A stretch of DNA of 64,000 bases from Streptomyces sp. CBMA29 (GTDB lineage: Bacteria; Actinomycetota; Actinomycetes; Streptomycetales; Streptomycetaceae). Positions 53,008 through 62,795 of the stretch are shown here, piece after piece. The notes beneath the pieces were generated by a model. It made no database searches and was not told the DNA's origin. It saw nothing but the letters and a program-made list of their open reading frames with translations. A program made the translations under genes and the position numbers. The stretch lies in assembly GCF_014596445.1 (NCBI RefSeq), contig NZ_MECL01000096.1, forward strand, positions 1-64,000, written 5' to 3'. Numbering within the stretch: position 1 is the first letter of the stretch; the number at the start of each line of letters is the position of its first letter.

Positions 53008-54668
53008 GCGCGGCGCGTGGCGAGTACGACGTCGTGGTCGTCGGCGGTGGCCCGGCCGGGCTCACCGCGTCACTGCGGCTGGCGCGGGCCGGTCTCCTGG
53101 TCGCCGTCGTGGACGAACAACCCGAACTGGGCGGCCAGTTCTACCACCAAGCGGCGTCGGCCGGTCGCGGCGGCGCGCCGGGCCACCGGCCCGAGGGCGC
53201 CGAGCTGATCCGCGCCGTGCGAGCCGCAGGTGTGGACTGCCGGACCGGCACGAGCGTGTGGGGTGTGGCGGACGACGGAAGCACGCTGCTGACCTGCGAC
53301 ACCGGCGGCGACGGTGCCGCCGCACTCACCGGCAAGTACCTGGTGCTCGCCACCGGCGGTCACGAGCGGGCCGTGCCCTTTCCCGGCTGGGAACTCCCCG
53401 GTGTCACGACGGTCGGACTCGCCCAGCACCTGGCCGCGGACGGCGTCCCGGTCGGGCAGCGGGTCCTGCTGGCGGGCTCAGGACCCTTCCTGCTGCCGGT
53501 GGCCTGCTCGCTCCTCGCCCTCGGTGTGAGCGTGGTGGGCGTCGCGGAGGCCGGGCGGCCCTACCGCCTGGCACCGCGCGGTCTCGGAGCGCTGGCCCAC
53601 CCCGCACGGCTGGCCGAACTGGCGGGCTACGCGGCGCGGTTGGCCCGCCACCGGGTACCGGTCTGGCAGGGGCGCGTGGTCATGGGCGCGGGGCCGGACA
53701 GCACCGGCCGACGTATCGGCTCGGTCACCCTGGCCACCACCGATGCGCCCGATGTATCCGTCAGGACCGCCGAGGTGGACGCCCTCTGTGTCGGCGTGGG
53801 CTTCCGCCCGCAGACCGAACTCGCCCGGCTGCTGGGCTGTGCGACCCGCACCGAACCGCGCGGCGGTGACGTCCTGCCGGTGACCGACGACGACGGCCGT
53901 ACGTCGCGCGAGGACGTCTACGTGGTGGGGGAAGCGTCCGGCATCGGCGGCGCCCGGCTTGCGGTCGCCGAGGGAGCCATGGCGGCGGCGGCCATCCTGG
54001 TACGTGAGGGGCTGCCGATCCGGCGCCCTGTCCGCCTCGCGGCGCACCGCCGCCGGGCTCGGGGCTTCGCCGACCTCACCGACCGGCTCTACCCGGCGCC
54101 GAGCCGACTGATCCGCGGCCTGACGGAGGCGCTGCCCGACGAGGCTCGGGTCTGCCGCTGCGAGGCGGTAACGGCGGGAGCGATCAGGGAAGCCGTCGCG
54201 GCCTGCGGCCCCGCACAACCGGGGAACGGCCTGCGCCCGGCCTCCCCGCACGACCCATCTCTCGGCCAGGAGCCGCTTACTGCCACCGACCATCCCGGTC
54301 AACCCGCCGCAGCCAGCCACCCCGCACAGCCGGGGGACGGCCCGTCCTCTGATCGGGAGTCGGCCGCCTCCCGGGCTCCCGGTGGGGCCGTCGCGCCGGA
54401 ACGCGTTACCGAGTCGGACCACTCCGCCGCGACCGTTCGGTCGGTCGTCGGCCATGGCCGCGACGGCGCCGACATCGACGCTGTCAAGAGCATGACCCGA
54501 GCGGGGATGGGCCCCTGCCAGGGCCGGATCTGCGGGCCCGCGGTGGCGGCGCTGTGCGGAGCCGAGGGCAGTCCTGCGGCGTTCACCGCGCGTGGCCCCG
54601 TACGCCCGGTGTCCCTGGACACGCTCGCCTCGTCGGTGGACGGGCCCGCCGTGGGGGCGCTGTCATGA
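53004..54668 (+). CDS. HcnB-like NAD/FAD oxidoreductase with an insertion in its [2Fe-2S] domain
   Basis: A 554-residue flavoprotein, the large alpha-type subunit of HcnABC/D-hydroxyproline dehydrogenase/opine oxidase complexes. FAD binds at DVVVVGGGPAGLTASLRLAR; QRVLLAGSGPFLLPVACS is a second dinucleotide motif; DVYVVGEASGIGGARLA closes the fold. The C-terminal BFD-like cluster domain has Cys384 and Cys386 (VCRCEAV) and Cys505 and Cys510 (GPCQGRICG). About 85 extra residues (400-488), rich in Pro, Ser, Asp and Gly, separate the two Cys pairs, where relatives have about 30. The insertion DNA contains a 23-bp near repeat. All four ligands are kept, so the domain may still fold. Confidence 0.87.
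   Translation: MSAARGEYDVVVVGGGPAGLTASLRLARAGLLVAVVDEQPELGGQFYHQAASAGRGGAPGHRPEGAELIRAVRAAGVDCRTGTSVWGVADDGSTLLTCDTGGDGAAALTGKYLVLATGGHERAVPFPGWELPGVTTVGLAQHLAADGVPVGQRVLLAGSGPFLLPVACSLLALGVSVVGVAEAGRPYRLAPRGLGALAHPARLAELAGYAARLARHRVPVWQGRVVMGAGPDSTGRRIGSVTLATTDAPDVSVRTAEVDALCVGVGFRPQTELARLLGCATRTEPRGGDVLPVTDDDGRTSREDVYVVGEASGIGGARLAVAEGAMAAAAILVREGLPIRRPVRLAAHRRRARGFADLTDRLYPAPSRLIRGLTEALPDEARVCRCEAVTAGAIREAVAACGPAQPGNGLRPASPHDPSLGQEPLTATDHPGQPAAASHPAQPGDGPSSDRESAASRAPGGAVAPERVTESDHSAATVRSVVGHGRDGADIDAVKSMTRAGMGPCQGRICGPAVAALCGAEGSPAAFTARGPVRPVSLDTLASSVDGPAVGALS
54209..54342 (+). repeat. 23-bp near-repeat pair inside the HcnB-like insertion
   Basis: A CCCCGCACARCCGGGGRACG unit occurs at 54209-54231 and 54320-54342, 111 bp (37 codons) apart and in the same frame, with two differences in 23 bp. 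A third CCCCGCAC lies at about 54244. The repeats mark the segment that expands the [2Fe-2S] domain and suggest growth by in-frame duplication. Confidence 0.7.
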
Positions 54669-55945
54669 GCGGCCGACAGGCCACGGCGGACGTGGTGGTC
54701 ATCGGCGCGGGTGTGCTCGGCGCGGCGACGGCGTACGAACTGGCCCGGCGTGGCCTGCGGACCGCGGTGGTCGAGCGGGGGGCGCCGGGCCGCGAGGGCT
54801 CCGGCACCACCGCGGGCAATCTGCACGTACAGGCCGTGCACACCCGGCGTCCTGGCCAGGCCGTACCTCTGGACAGCCGGCGTTTCCTGCCGTTGCAGAA
54901 GGCGGCGAGCGAGCGGTGGTCGGATCTTGAGGCAGACCTTGAGGCCGATCTTGAGGTCCGCCGCGCAGGTGGCTTCACCGTCGCCGAGACCGAGGGCCAG
55001 GTCGCCGAGCTGAAGGCCAAATCCGCCTGGGAGGCGGCCGAGGGCATCCCCAGCGAGTTGCTGTACGGTCCCGCAGCTCACACGGCGCTCCCGGCACTCG
55101 GCCCGACCGTACGAGCCGTGAACTGGTGTCCGCTCGACGGGTACGCCAACCCGCTCCTGGCGACCAGGGCGTATCTCGCCGCGGCGGGTCGGCTCGGGGC
55201 GCGGCTGCTGCCGTTCAGCCCGGTCACGGCACTGGCCCGGCACGGCTCGGGGTGGCGCACCACGATACCCGGCGGAACGCTCGACAGCGCCGCGGTGATC
55301 GATGTCGCGGGCCCGTGGCTCGACGCGGTCGCCGCGCTGGCCGGGGTGCGGCTGCGGATGACGCCGGTCGCGATCCAGATGCACGCCACCGTGCGCGCGC
55401 CGGTCGTACTGCGGCATTTGGTGCAGCACATCGGCGAGGGCCTTTCGGTCAAGCAGGTCACGGCGGGCAATGTGCTGATCGGCGGCGGCTGGCCGGCCGG
55501 CGGTCTGGACCTGGCAGGACGCAGTCGGACCTCGACGCACAGCCTCGCGGGGAACGTGGCCCAGGCGGTTCGGGTGCTGCCCTCGCTGGCAAGGCTGCGG
55601 CTGCTGCGGATGTGGGCGGGGCCGCTGGCCGCCACGCCCGACGAGATGCCGCTGATCGGTGAAGTGCCGGGGGAACGCGGGCTGTACGTCGCGGGAGGCA
55701 CGTACGCCTTCACCTTCGCTCCGCTGTGGGGGGAGACCCTTGCCGCGCTCGTGGCGGGCGAGCGACCACCGGTCGCCGTCGCGGATCTGGGACCGCACCG
55801 GCTGATGCGACCCGAGCCGCCCCGCCCTGATCCGCCCCGACCTGATCCGGCCCGACCCGAGCAGCCCCGATCGGACCGACCCGACCGACCCGACACGCCA
55901 GGACCCGCCCCGCGGGAACCGGTTGATGACACCAGCGGCCGATGA
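54665..55945 (+). CDS. HcnC/DadA-like FAD amino-acid (imino-acid) dehydrogenase
   Basis: A 426-residue FAD oxidoreductase of the D-amino-acid dehydrogenase type. DVVVIGAGVLGAATAYELAR binds FAD; GGFTVAETEGQ, DGYANPLLATRAYL and PDEMPLIGEVPGERGLYVAGG are the substrate and flavin regions. It would oxidise a cyclic D-imino acid, handing electrons through HcnA/HcnB-like partners. Oddities: a 12-bp repeat encodes DLEADLEADLEV near residue 90, and the C-terminal 45 residues are a Pro/Arg/Asp repeat (PPRPDPPRPDPARPE) absent from relatives. ATGA overlaps join it to both neighbours. Confidence 0.85.
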   Translation: MSGRQATADVVVIGAGVLGAATAYELARRGLRTAVVERGAPGREGSGTTAGNLHVQAVHTRRPGQAVPLDSRRFLPLQKAASERWSDLEADLEADLEVRRAGGFTVAETEGQVAELKAKSAWEAAEGIPSELLYGPAAHTALPALGPTVRAVNWCPLDGYANPLLATRAYLAAAGRLGARLLPFSPVTALARHGSGWRTTIPGGTLDSAAVIDVAGPWLDAVAALAGVRLRMTPVAIQMHATVRAPVVLRHLVQHIGEGLSVKQVTAGNVLIGGGWPAGGLDLAGRSRTSTHSLAGNVAQAVRVLPSLARLRLLRMWAGPLAATPDEMPLIGEVPGERGLYVAGGTYAFTFAPLWGETLAALVAGERPPVAVADLGPHRLMRPEPPRPDPPRPDPARPEQPRSDRPDRPDTPGPAPREPVDDTSGR

Positions 55946-57255
55946 GACAAGAGGAGAAGCGGTTGCCTACCCCGCCCGAACCCCGAAAGAGCACCACCTC
56001 GCTGTGGCTGACCGGCGGTCATGTCGTGGATGTCCGCGACGGCCGGGTCCGCCGTGACCTCAACGTGGAGATCAGCGCGGGACGGATCGTCCGGATCACC
56101 CCGGACGCACCGCCCGCGGACGCCGCGCGCATACCGCTCGGCGGACGCTACGTACTGCCGGGGCTGATCTCCGTGCACACCCATCTGTCGGTGGTGTACC
56201 CGTTCACGGACACCGACGAGGCGGAGAGTCCCGGCATCACCGCCCTGCGCGCCCTCGGGAGGGCGCAGGACGCGCTGCGGGCCGGGGTCACCACCATCCG
56301 GAGCGTGCACGAACAGAATCGCGCGGACCTGCTGATCCGTACCGCCGCCGACGAGGGCTGGGTGTCCGTGCCGCGCATCCTCGGTGCGGGCCGGGCCCTC
56401 TCCACCACCGGGGGCCACGGGCACGGCATGGCATGCGTGCCCGCCGACGGCTACGACGGCTTCCTGCACGCGGCCCGCACCGAACTGGCGGCGGGCGCCG
56501 ACCACATCAAGGTCTTCATCACCGGCGGAATAGCCCGCAAGGGCGAGTCCTTCTCCGGTGCGGAGATGACGCTCGACGAGATGCGCGCGGTGGTGCGGGC
56601 CACCGAGGAGAAGGGTTCGTACGTCGTGGCCCACGCGGGCGCCGCGGGCGCCATTCGGCAGGCGCTCGAAGCGGGGGTGCGGTCCTTCGAGCACGCCTAC
56701 GCCCTGGACGGGCAAACGGTCGCGGAGATGGCGCGTCGGCAGGTCTTCCTCACTCCCACGCTGTGCGTGACCCGGTGTCCCGAGTGGATGGCCGAGCACC
56801 GCTTCACCCCGTGGCAGGTGGAGCGGGCGATGGAGATCGGTCCGGCACACCTGGACAGCATCCGGCTGGCGGTGCGCGACGGACTCGGTGGCCAGGACCG
56901 GCCCGGTATCACCTTCGTGGCGGGGACCGACTATCCGCCGGGCGAGCCGATCGAGGACACCGTGGTCGCGGTCCGCGAGATGGAGTTCCTGACCGACGCC
57001 GGGCTGCCGCCGCAGGCGGCGCTGCGGGCCGGGACCATCGACGCGGCCCGGCTGTTGAGGCTGGAGGACCGGATCGGCGCCGTCGAGGAGGGCTATCTCG
57101 CGGACCTGATCGTCACCGACCGCGATCCCACCTCCGAGATGTCGGCGCTGCGCGGCATTCGGGTCGTCCTCCAGGGCGGGCGGGTCGTCCGGGACGACCT
57201 GACCGCGCCGGACCCGGCCGACCGGCCGCTCACCTCCGCCGGAGCCGCGGCATGA
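55942..57255 (+). CDS. COG1228-type metal-dependent amidohydrolase (prolidase-like)
   Basis: A 437-residue amidohydrolase-superfamily enzyme. Metal ligands: HTH in LISVHTHLSV, a likely carboxylated Lys in DHIKVFITGGIARKGES, His in VVAHAGAAG and SFEHAYAL, and Asp in VAGTDYPPG. The sequence resembles the COG1228 branch, in which some members hydrolyse Xaa-Pro and Xaa-hydroxyproline dipeptides. That would fit an imino-acid pathway, but hydantoin or lactam hydrolysis is also possible. No signal peptide, so it acts in the cytoplasm. It overlaps the DadA-like and HyuA genes by 4 bp. Confidence 0.85.
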   Translation: MRQEEKRLPTPPEPRKSTTSLWLTGGHVVDVRDGRVRRDLNVEISAGRIVRITPDAPPADAARIPLGGRYVLPGLISVHTHLSVVYPFTDTDEAESPGITALRALGRAQDALRAGVTTIRSVHEQNRADLLIRTAADEGWVSVPRILGAGRALSTTGGHGHGMACVPADGYDGFLHAARTELAAGADHIKVFITGGIARKGESFSGAEMTLDEMRAVVRATEEKGSYVVAHAGAAGAIRQALEAGVRSFEHAYALDGQTVAEMARRQVFLTPTLCVTRCPEWMAEHRFTPWQVERAMEIGPAHLDSIRLAVRDGLGGQDRPGITFVAGTDYPPGEPIEDTVVAVREMEFLTDAGLPPQAALRAGTIDAARLLRLEDRIGAVEEGYLADLIVTDRDPTSEMSALRGIRVVLQGGRVVRDDLTAPDPADRPLTSAGAAA

Positions 57256-59330
57256 ACGGCCGGCCGGCCGGTACACGCGGTCTACGGCTCGCGGTCGACA
57301 TCGGCGGCACCTTCGTCGACGCCATCGCGTACGACGAGTCGACCGGCGAACTGAGCCTGCACAAAGCACCGACCACACCGGCGGCGCCCGCCGAGGGCGT
57401 GGCGGACGCGGTCGGCGGGCTCGTCCCCGACCTGGCCGGCGTCTCGGTCTTCGCCCACGGCACGACGCTCGGCCTCAACGCGATCCTGCAACGCCGCGGC
57501 GCGGACGTCGGGATCATCACCAACGAGGGGTTCAGGGACCTGTTCGAGATCGCCCGCGCGGCCATCCCGACGCCGTACATGTACCACTTCTCGTACGCCC
57601 CCCCGGCGCCGCTGGTGCCGCGCCGCCACCGCGTCGGGGTACCGGGCCGTACGGACGCCACCGGGGCCGTCGTCCGCGACCTGGACGAGGACGCCGTCCG
57701 CGAGGCGGGCCGACTGCTGGTCGAGGAGGCCGGGCTGACCTCGCTCGCGGTCTGCTACCTGCACTCGTACGCCAATCCCGAGCACGAGCGCCGTACCGCC
57801 GAGATCCTGCGGGCCGCGTACCCGCACGTGTCCGTGTCGGTGTCCAGCGACATCACCCGCGAGTACCGGGAGTACGAGCGGACCAGCACGGTGACGCTCG
57901 ACGCGTACATCCGGCCGGTGCTCGACGACTACATCGGCGCCCTGGAGACCAGGCTGGCCGCGGCGGGTCTGTCGAGGCCGCTGCACATCATGCGCTCGGG
58001 CGGCGGCGCCATGACGGCCGAACTCGCCCGCCGGGCACCGCTGATGACCGTGCTGTCGGGTCCCGCAGGCGGGGTGATCGGCGCGTCGTACGTGGCGCGC
58101 GAGATGGGCTGGCCGCGGGTGCTCTCCTTCGACGTCGGCGGCACCAGCGTGGACGCCTGCGTGATCGAGGACGGCGCGCCGGGCGAGGTCCACGAGGCGT
58201 CCATCGACGGCTTCCCGCTGCTCATCCCGATCTACGACATCCGCACCGTCGGCGCGGGCGGCGGCTCCATCGCCTGGATGGACGAGGGCCTGCTCAAGGT
58301 CGGCCCGCACAGCGCGGGCGCGGTGCCGGGCCCGGTCGCGTACGGCACCGGCGGCACGGAACCCACCGTGACCGACGCGGCGTTCACCCTCGGCTACCTC
58401 GACGCGGACGCGTTCCTCGGCGGCGAGATGACGGTGGACGCCGACGCGGCGCGCGACGCGGTGCTCTCCCGGATCGGCGTCCCGCTCGACATGGACGCCG
58501 AGTCGGCGGCGGCCGGTGTGCTGCGCGTCCTGCTCGCCCGCACGGTCGGCGCACTGCGCGAGATCACCGTTGAACGCGGCCTGGACCCGCGGGAGTTCTC
58601 GCTGCTGGCGTTCGGCGGGGCGGGGCCGCTGCTCGGTCCGATGCTGGCCAGGGAAATGGGCATCGCCACCACCGTCGTCCCCCAAGTACCCGCGGTGTTC
58701 TCCGCGTTCGGCATGCTGATGACCGACCTCCAGCACGAGTTCTCCGCGACCGTGCTGAGCCCGCTCACCGACGAGGCGCTGGCCGGACTCCGGCCGCTGG
58801 TCGCCGACTTCGTGGCCGAGGGCAACAGTGCGCTGGCCGGTCAGGGCGTCCAGGAGCAGGACCGGGAATTCGTCCGGGTGCTGGACGTCCGCTACCGAGG
58901 CCAGGAGCACACGCTGGCCCTCGAACTCGGGCCCGACGACGGTGCCGAGCAGGTGCTGCACCGGTTCAACGAACTGCACCGGGCACGGCACGGGCACGCG
59001 ATGCCCGAGCCCGCGCAGATCCTCACCTTGCGGGTGCGGGCCGTCGGCCGACTGCCCAAGCCGTCGCTGCGGCCGGTCGCCGAGGCGAGCGGCCCGGCGG
59101 AACCGGCGGGCAAGCGGCGCGCCTACGACGTGTCGGCCGGAGCCCCGGCGGACTTCCCGGTCTATCTGCGCGCCGAACTGCGGGCGGGCCACGCCTTCGC
59201 CGGTCCGGCGATCGTCGAGGAGGGCACGTCCACCACAGTCCTCTTCGGCGACCAGCGGCTGAGCGTCGACCACTTCGGCCAGTTGCTGATCACCAGCGCG
59301 CCCACGTCCGACCGCGAGGAGGAACGATGA
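57252..59330 (+). CDS. hyuA: HyuA: ATP-dependent hydantoinase/oxoprolinase subunit A
   Basis: A 692-residue protein with the actin-like ASKHA fold of HyuA. LRLAVDIGGTFVDAIAYD is the first phosphate loop, FAHGTTLGLNAILQRRGA follows, YYREYERTSTV-type region (EYREYERTSTVTLDAY), GPAGGVIGASYVA and LSFDVGGTSVDACVI give the second, and LLAFGGAGPLLGPMLARE the adenosine site. With HyuB it opens a cyclic amide (5-oxoproline, hydantoin or N-methylhydantoin) at the cost of ATP. The specific ring is unknown. Length matches the family. It overlaps both neighbours (ATGA). Confidence 0.92.
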   Translation: MNGRPAGTRGLRLAVDIGGTFVDAIAYDESTGELSLHKAPTTPAAPAEGVADAVGGLVPDLAGVSVFAHGTTLGLNAILQRRGADVGIITNEGFRDLFEIARAAIPTPYMYHFSYAPPAPLVPRRHRVGVPGRTDATGAVVRDLDEDAVREAGRLLVEEAGLTSLAVCYLHSYANPEHERRTAEILRAAYPHVSVSVSSDITREYREYERTSTVTLDAYIRPVLDDYIGALETRLAAAGLSRPLHIMRSGGGAMTAELARRAPLMTVLSGPAGGVIGASYVAREMGWPRVLSFDVGGTSVDACVIEDGAPGEVHEASIDGFPLLIPIYDIRTVGAGGGSIAWMDEGLLKVGPHSAGAVPGPVAYGTGGTEPTVTDAAFTLGYLDADAFLGGEMTVDADAARDAVLSRIGVPLDMDAESAAAGVLRVLLARTVGALREITVERGLDPREFSLLAFGGAGPLLGPMLAREMGIATTVVPQVPAVFSAFGMLMTDLQHEFSATVLSPLTDEALAGLRPLVADFVAEGNSALAGQGVQEQDREFVRVLDVRYRGQEHTLALELGPDDGAEQVLHRFNELHRARHGHAMPEPAQILTLRVRAVGRLPKPSLRPVAEASGPAEPAGKRRAYDVSAGAPADFPVYLRAELRAGHAFAGPAIVEEGTSTTVLFGDQRLSVDHFGQLLITSAPTSDREEER

Positions 59331-61114
59331 CCGCCCCCGTACCGCTCACACCCACACCCACACCCGCACCCACGGCCGCCGCGCCCACGCCGGAACCGCC
59401 CCTGGACGGCGCGACCGTCGAAGTGATCCGCAACTACGTCGGCTCGGTCGCCGAACAGATGCGCCGCACACTGGTGCGCGCGGCCTTCAACCCGGTCATC
59501 TACGACGTGCTCGACTTCGGCATCTCGCTCTACGACGCCGACCTCACACTGATCGCCGAGTCGGCGGGCATCACCCACTTCCTCGGCGCCAACGACCACG
59601 CCATCGCCAAGGGCACCGAGTACGTCGGCGTCGACACCATGGCCGAGGGCGACGTCTACCTGCTCAACTACCCGTACTGGAGCGGGGCGCACGCCTACGA
59701 CGCGATGCTGTTCGCGCCCGTCTTCCGGACCGGACACGAGCGGCCCGCCGCGTATCTCGCAGTGCGGGCGCACTGGATGGACCTGGGCGCCAAGGACCCC
59801 GGATACGTCCTGGACTCCACCGACATGCACCAGGAAGGGCTGATCTTCCCCGGCACCAAGATCGTGTCGCGGGGCGAGATCGTCCGCGACATCGTGGAAC
59901 TCGTCCGCTTCAACTCCCGGCTGCCCGACCTGACGATCGGCGACTTCCACGCCCAACTGGCGGCGCTGCGAACGGGCGAGACCCGGCTGAAGCAGGTCTG
60001 GGAGAAATTCGGCGCCCCGGTGGTCGAACGGGCCATGCGGCAGGTGATCGAACACGGCGAGCGGATCGCCCGCCGGGCCGTGGCCGCGCTGCCCGACGGC
60101 ACCTGGACCGCCCTCGACTACTGCGACGACGACAACATCACCGACGACCTGATCCCCATGCGGGTCACCGTGACCATCGCGGGCGACACGATGACCGCCG
60201 ACTTCACCGGCTCCTCCCCCGCGGTGGCGGGCCCGGTGAACCTGCCGATCGGGGCCACCATGGGCATAGCGAAGGCCATCTTCAAGGCGCTCACCACACC
60301 GTACGAGCCCAGCAACGGCGGCCACTTCCGTCCGCTGACGGTGAAAGCGGAACCGGGAAGCCTCTTCCACGCCGAGTACCCCTCCCCGACCTTCACCCAG
60401 TGGAGCGCGATCGTCGCGTTCGAACTGATCCACAAGGCACTGGCGCAGGTCATCGAGAGCATTCCGGCATCCTCCGGCGGCGACGAACCGGGGTTCATGG
60501 CCGTGGGCTACGACCCGCGGGCCGGCTCGGACTTCGTGATCAGCAACAACGAGGGCATCGGCTGGGGCGCGACACGGGAGCACGACGGCGGCAACGCCCA
60601 GCAGCACCCGTCCCAGACCACGGTCCGCAACACCCCGGTGGAGGTGCTGGAGCACAAGGCCCCGCTCTTCCACGAGCGTCTTGAGCTGATCACCGACTCC
60701 GGCGGCGCGGGCCGGCACCGCGGCGGCGTCGGCGTGCTGCGCGAGGTCAGGTACCTGGCGCAGGCCGAGGTGCTGTCGATGAAGAAGAAGACCAAGACCC
60801 GGCCCTGGGCGATGCACGGCGGCCTGGAGCCGGCGCCCAGCGGCATGGTGATCCGTCCCGGCACCGACCGCGAACTGCATGTCGGCATGTACCGCACGAC
60901 GCTCGCCGAGGGCGAGAGGTTCGTCAACCACACGGCGGGCGGCGGGGGTTACGGCGACCCGCTGGACCGCGAACCGAGCGCCGTCGTCGCCGACGTCCTC
61001 GACCAGTACATCTCAGCGGAGGCCGCCGAGACCACGTACGGCGTGGTCGCGCGTCCCGACGGCAGTTGGCAACCCACCCCACAACGGCAGGCCCGGTCCA
61101 CCGCGCCCCGGTGA
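59327..61114 (+). CDS. hyuB: HyuB: hydantoinase/oxoprolinase subunit B
   Basis: A 595-residue subunit B. VEVIRNYVGSVAEQMRRTL opens the fold, SAGITHFLGANDHAIAK and GDVYLLNYPYWSGAHAYDAM follow, then DFHAQLAALRTGE, ADFTGSSPAVAGPVNLP and NHTAGGGGYGDPLDRE at the end, all HyuB hallmarks. The N-terminal 25 residues are a Pro/Thr run. It forms the ring-opening complex with HyuA. It overlaps HyuA by 4 bp and is followed 25 nt later by the importer genes. Confidence 0.92.
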   Translation: MTAPVPLTPTPTPAPTAAAPTPEPPLDGATVEVIRNYVGSVAEQMRRTLVRAAFNPVIYDVLDFGISLYDADLTLIAESAGITHFLGANDHAIAKGTEYVGVDTMAEGDVYLLNYPYWSGAHAYDAMLFAPVFRTGHERPAAYLAVRAHWMDLGAKDPGYVLDSTDMHQEGLIFPGTKIVSRGEIVRDIVELVRFNSRLPDLTIGDFHAQLAALRTGETRLKQVWEKFGAPVVERAMRQVIEHGERIARRAVAALPDGTWTALDYCDDDNITDDLIPMRVTVTIAGDTMTADFTGSSPAVAGPVNLPIGATMGIAKAIFKALTTPYEPSNGGHFRPLTVKAEPGSLFHAEYPSPTFTQWSAIVAFELIHKALAQVIESIPASSGGDEPGFMAVGYDPRAGSDFVISNNEGIGWGATREHDGGNAQQHPSQTTVRNTPVEVLEHKAPLFHERLELITDSGGAGRHRGGVGVLREVRYLAQAEVLSMKKKTKTRPWAMHGGLEPAPSGMVIRPGTDRELHVGMYRTTLAEGERFVNHTAGGGGYGDPLDREPSAVVADVLDQYISAEAAETTYGVVARPDGSWQPTPQRQARSTAPR

Positions 61115-61139
61115 CGGACCCGACGAAAGGCAGCTCACG

Positions 61140-62795
61140 ATGCAACGCGACCGGACCATCGACTCCAGAATCCGGCGGGCCGCACGCGGCCCGCTCACCG
61201 GCCGAGCCCCGCTCACCCGCCCCGCACCGCTCACCCGCCGTGCCCTGCCTGCCTGTGCGCTCGCACTCGGCGCCGCACTCGTCCTGTCCTCGTGCTCCGC
61301 CTCCGGAACCGACGGCGCCGACGGCTCGGCGCGGTCCAAGAGCCTGATCATCGCCGAGAACGAACCGCCCGCCACTTTCGACCCGGTCCAGGCCGACAAC
61401 TCCACGGTCGACGAGGTCGTGCGTCCCGCCTACGACACGCTGCTGAAGTACGACTCCGGGAAGCTCACCGGAGGTCTCGCCAGCGCCTGGAAGACCGACG
61501 CGAAGGGCACCACGATCACCGTGACCCTCCGCTCCGGCGCCACCTTCCACGACGGCAAGGCCGTGACCGCCGACGACGTCAAGTACACGCTGGACCGGAT
61601 CAAGAAGATCAACATCGGCGTGGCCTCCCTCATCACGCCGTACGAGAGCACCACCGTCACCGACCCGACCCACCTGACGATCACCCTGAGCAAGTCCTAC
61701 GCGCCCTTCCTGGCCGCGCTGTCCCGCGTCTACATCGTCAACTCCGCGCTGGTGGAGGCCCATCTGGGGTCCGACCAGGGACAGAAGTGGCTCGCCACCA
61801 ACGACGCCGGTTCCGGCCCGTACAAGCTGGACGGCTACACGCCCAACCAGCAGGCGACCTTCAGCCAGTACCCGAAGTACTGGGGCGGCTTCGACGGCCA
61901 GGCCACCAGCGTGGTCTTCAAATACATGAGCGACGTGGCCACCGAGCGCAGTTCGCTGCTCAACAACGACGTCGACCTGGCGATGGACATCGACCCGAAC
62001 GACTGGTCGTCCTTCGCTTCCAACCCCGACTACGTCGTGGACAAGGCCGACACGAACGTGGTGCTCTACGTGTTCTTCAAGATGAAGGGCGCCCAGACCG
62101 AGAACAAGTACCTGCGTGAGGCGATCAGTTACGCCTACGACTATCAGCAGCACAGCGCCAACATCCTCAAGGGCGCGGGCAAACCGGTCGAGGGAGTGCT
62201 GCCCAGCGGCATGCAGTGCTACGCCGCGGACTCCGCCCAGCCGACCCACGACCTGGCCAAGGCCAAGGCGCTGCTGGCCCAGTCCGGTCTGCGCAATGTG
62301 ACGCTGACGATGACCTACCTCAAGGCAACCGCCGAGATGGAGCAGGCGGCGACGCTGCTCCAGTCCGACCTCAAGCAGATCGGCGTCAACCTGAAGCTGC
62401 GGGCCATCACCTACCCGCAGTTCGCGCAGGAGGCGTCGAGCAACGCCACCACACCGGACCTGGGAATGATCTACACCTTCCCTGCCTACCCGGACCCGGA
62501 CGCCATCGTCTACCAGAACTTCGACTCGCGGTTCATCAACAAGGGGCAGAACTGGGGCGGCTACTCGAACCCGACGGTGGACGCCCTCGCCGAGCAGGCC
62601 CAGGGGGCCACCGACCCGGCCCAGCGCTGCTCGCTGTACCAGCAGGCGGAGAAGCTGATCACCGCCGACACCGCGACCGTCAACATGGCCAACTCGCAGT
62701 ACGTGACGGTCTACAACAAGCGGCTCAAGGGCTACACCTACGACCCCTCGCACCACCAGACCGTCGACGTCTACCGGATCAAGACCACCGGCTGA
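61140..62795 (+). CDS. Oligopeptide/dipeptide-type ABC substrate-binding lipoprotein
   Basis: A 551-residue SBP_bac_5 protein. The signal ends in lipobox VLSSCS. The N-terminus before it is long and contains APLTRPAPLTRR-type repeats. Mature hallmarks are IIAENEPPATFDPVQADNS, LASAWKTDAKGTTITVTLR, GATFHDGKAVTADDVKYTLD and AYDYQQHSANILKGAGKPV. It delivers peptides or similar solutes to the permease that follows. Start ATG 61140 has AAAGG upstream. Its substrate is presumably the pathway's input. Confidence 0.9.
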   Translation: MQRDRTIDSRIRRAARGPLTGRAPLTRPAPLTRRALPACALALGAALVLSSCSASGTDGADGSARSKSLIIAENEPPATFDPVQADNSTVDEVVRPAYDTLLKYDSGKLTGGLASAWKTDAKGTTITVTLRSGATFHDGKAVTADDVKYTLDRIKKINIGVASLITPYESTTVTDPTHLTITLSKSYAPFLAALSRVYIVNSALVEAHLGSDQGQKWLATNDAGSGPYKLDGYTPNQQATFSQYPKYWGGFDGQATSVVFKYMSDVATERSSLLNNDVDLAMDIDPNDWSSFASNPDYVVDKADTNVVLYVFFKMKGAQTENKYLREAISYAYDYQQHSANILKGAGKPVEGVLPSGMQCYAADSAQPTHDLAKAKALLAQSGLRNVTLTMTYLKATAEMEQAATLLQSDLKQIGVNLKLRAITYPQFAQEASSNATTPDLGMIYTFPAYPDPDAIVYQNFDSRFINKGQNWGGYSNPTVDALAEQAQGATDPAQRCSLYQQAEKLITADTATVNMANSQYVTVYNKRLKGYTYDPSHHQTVDVYRIKTTG

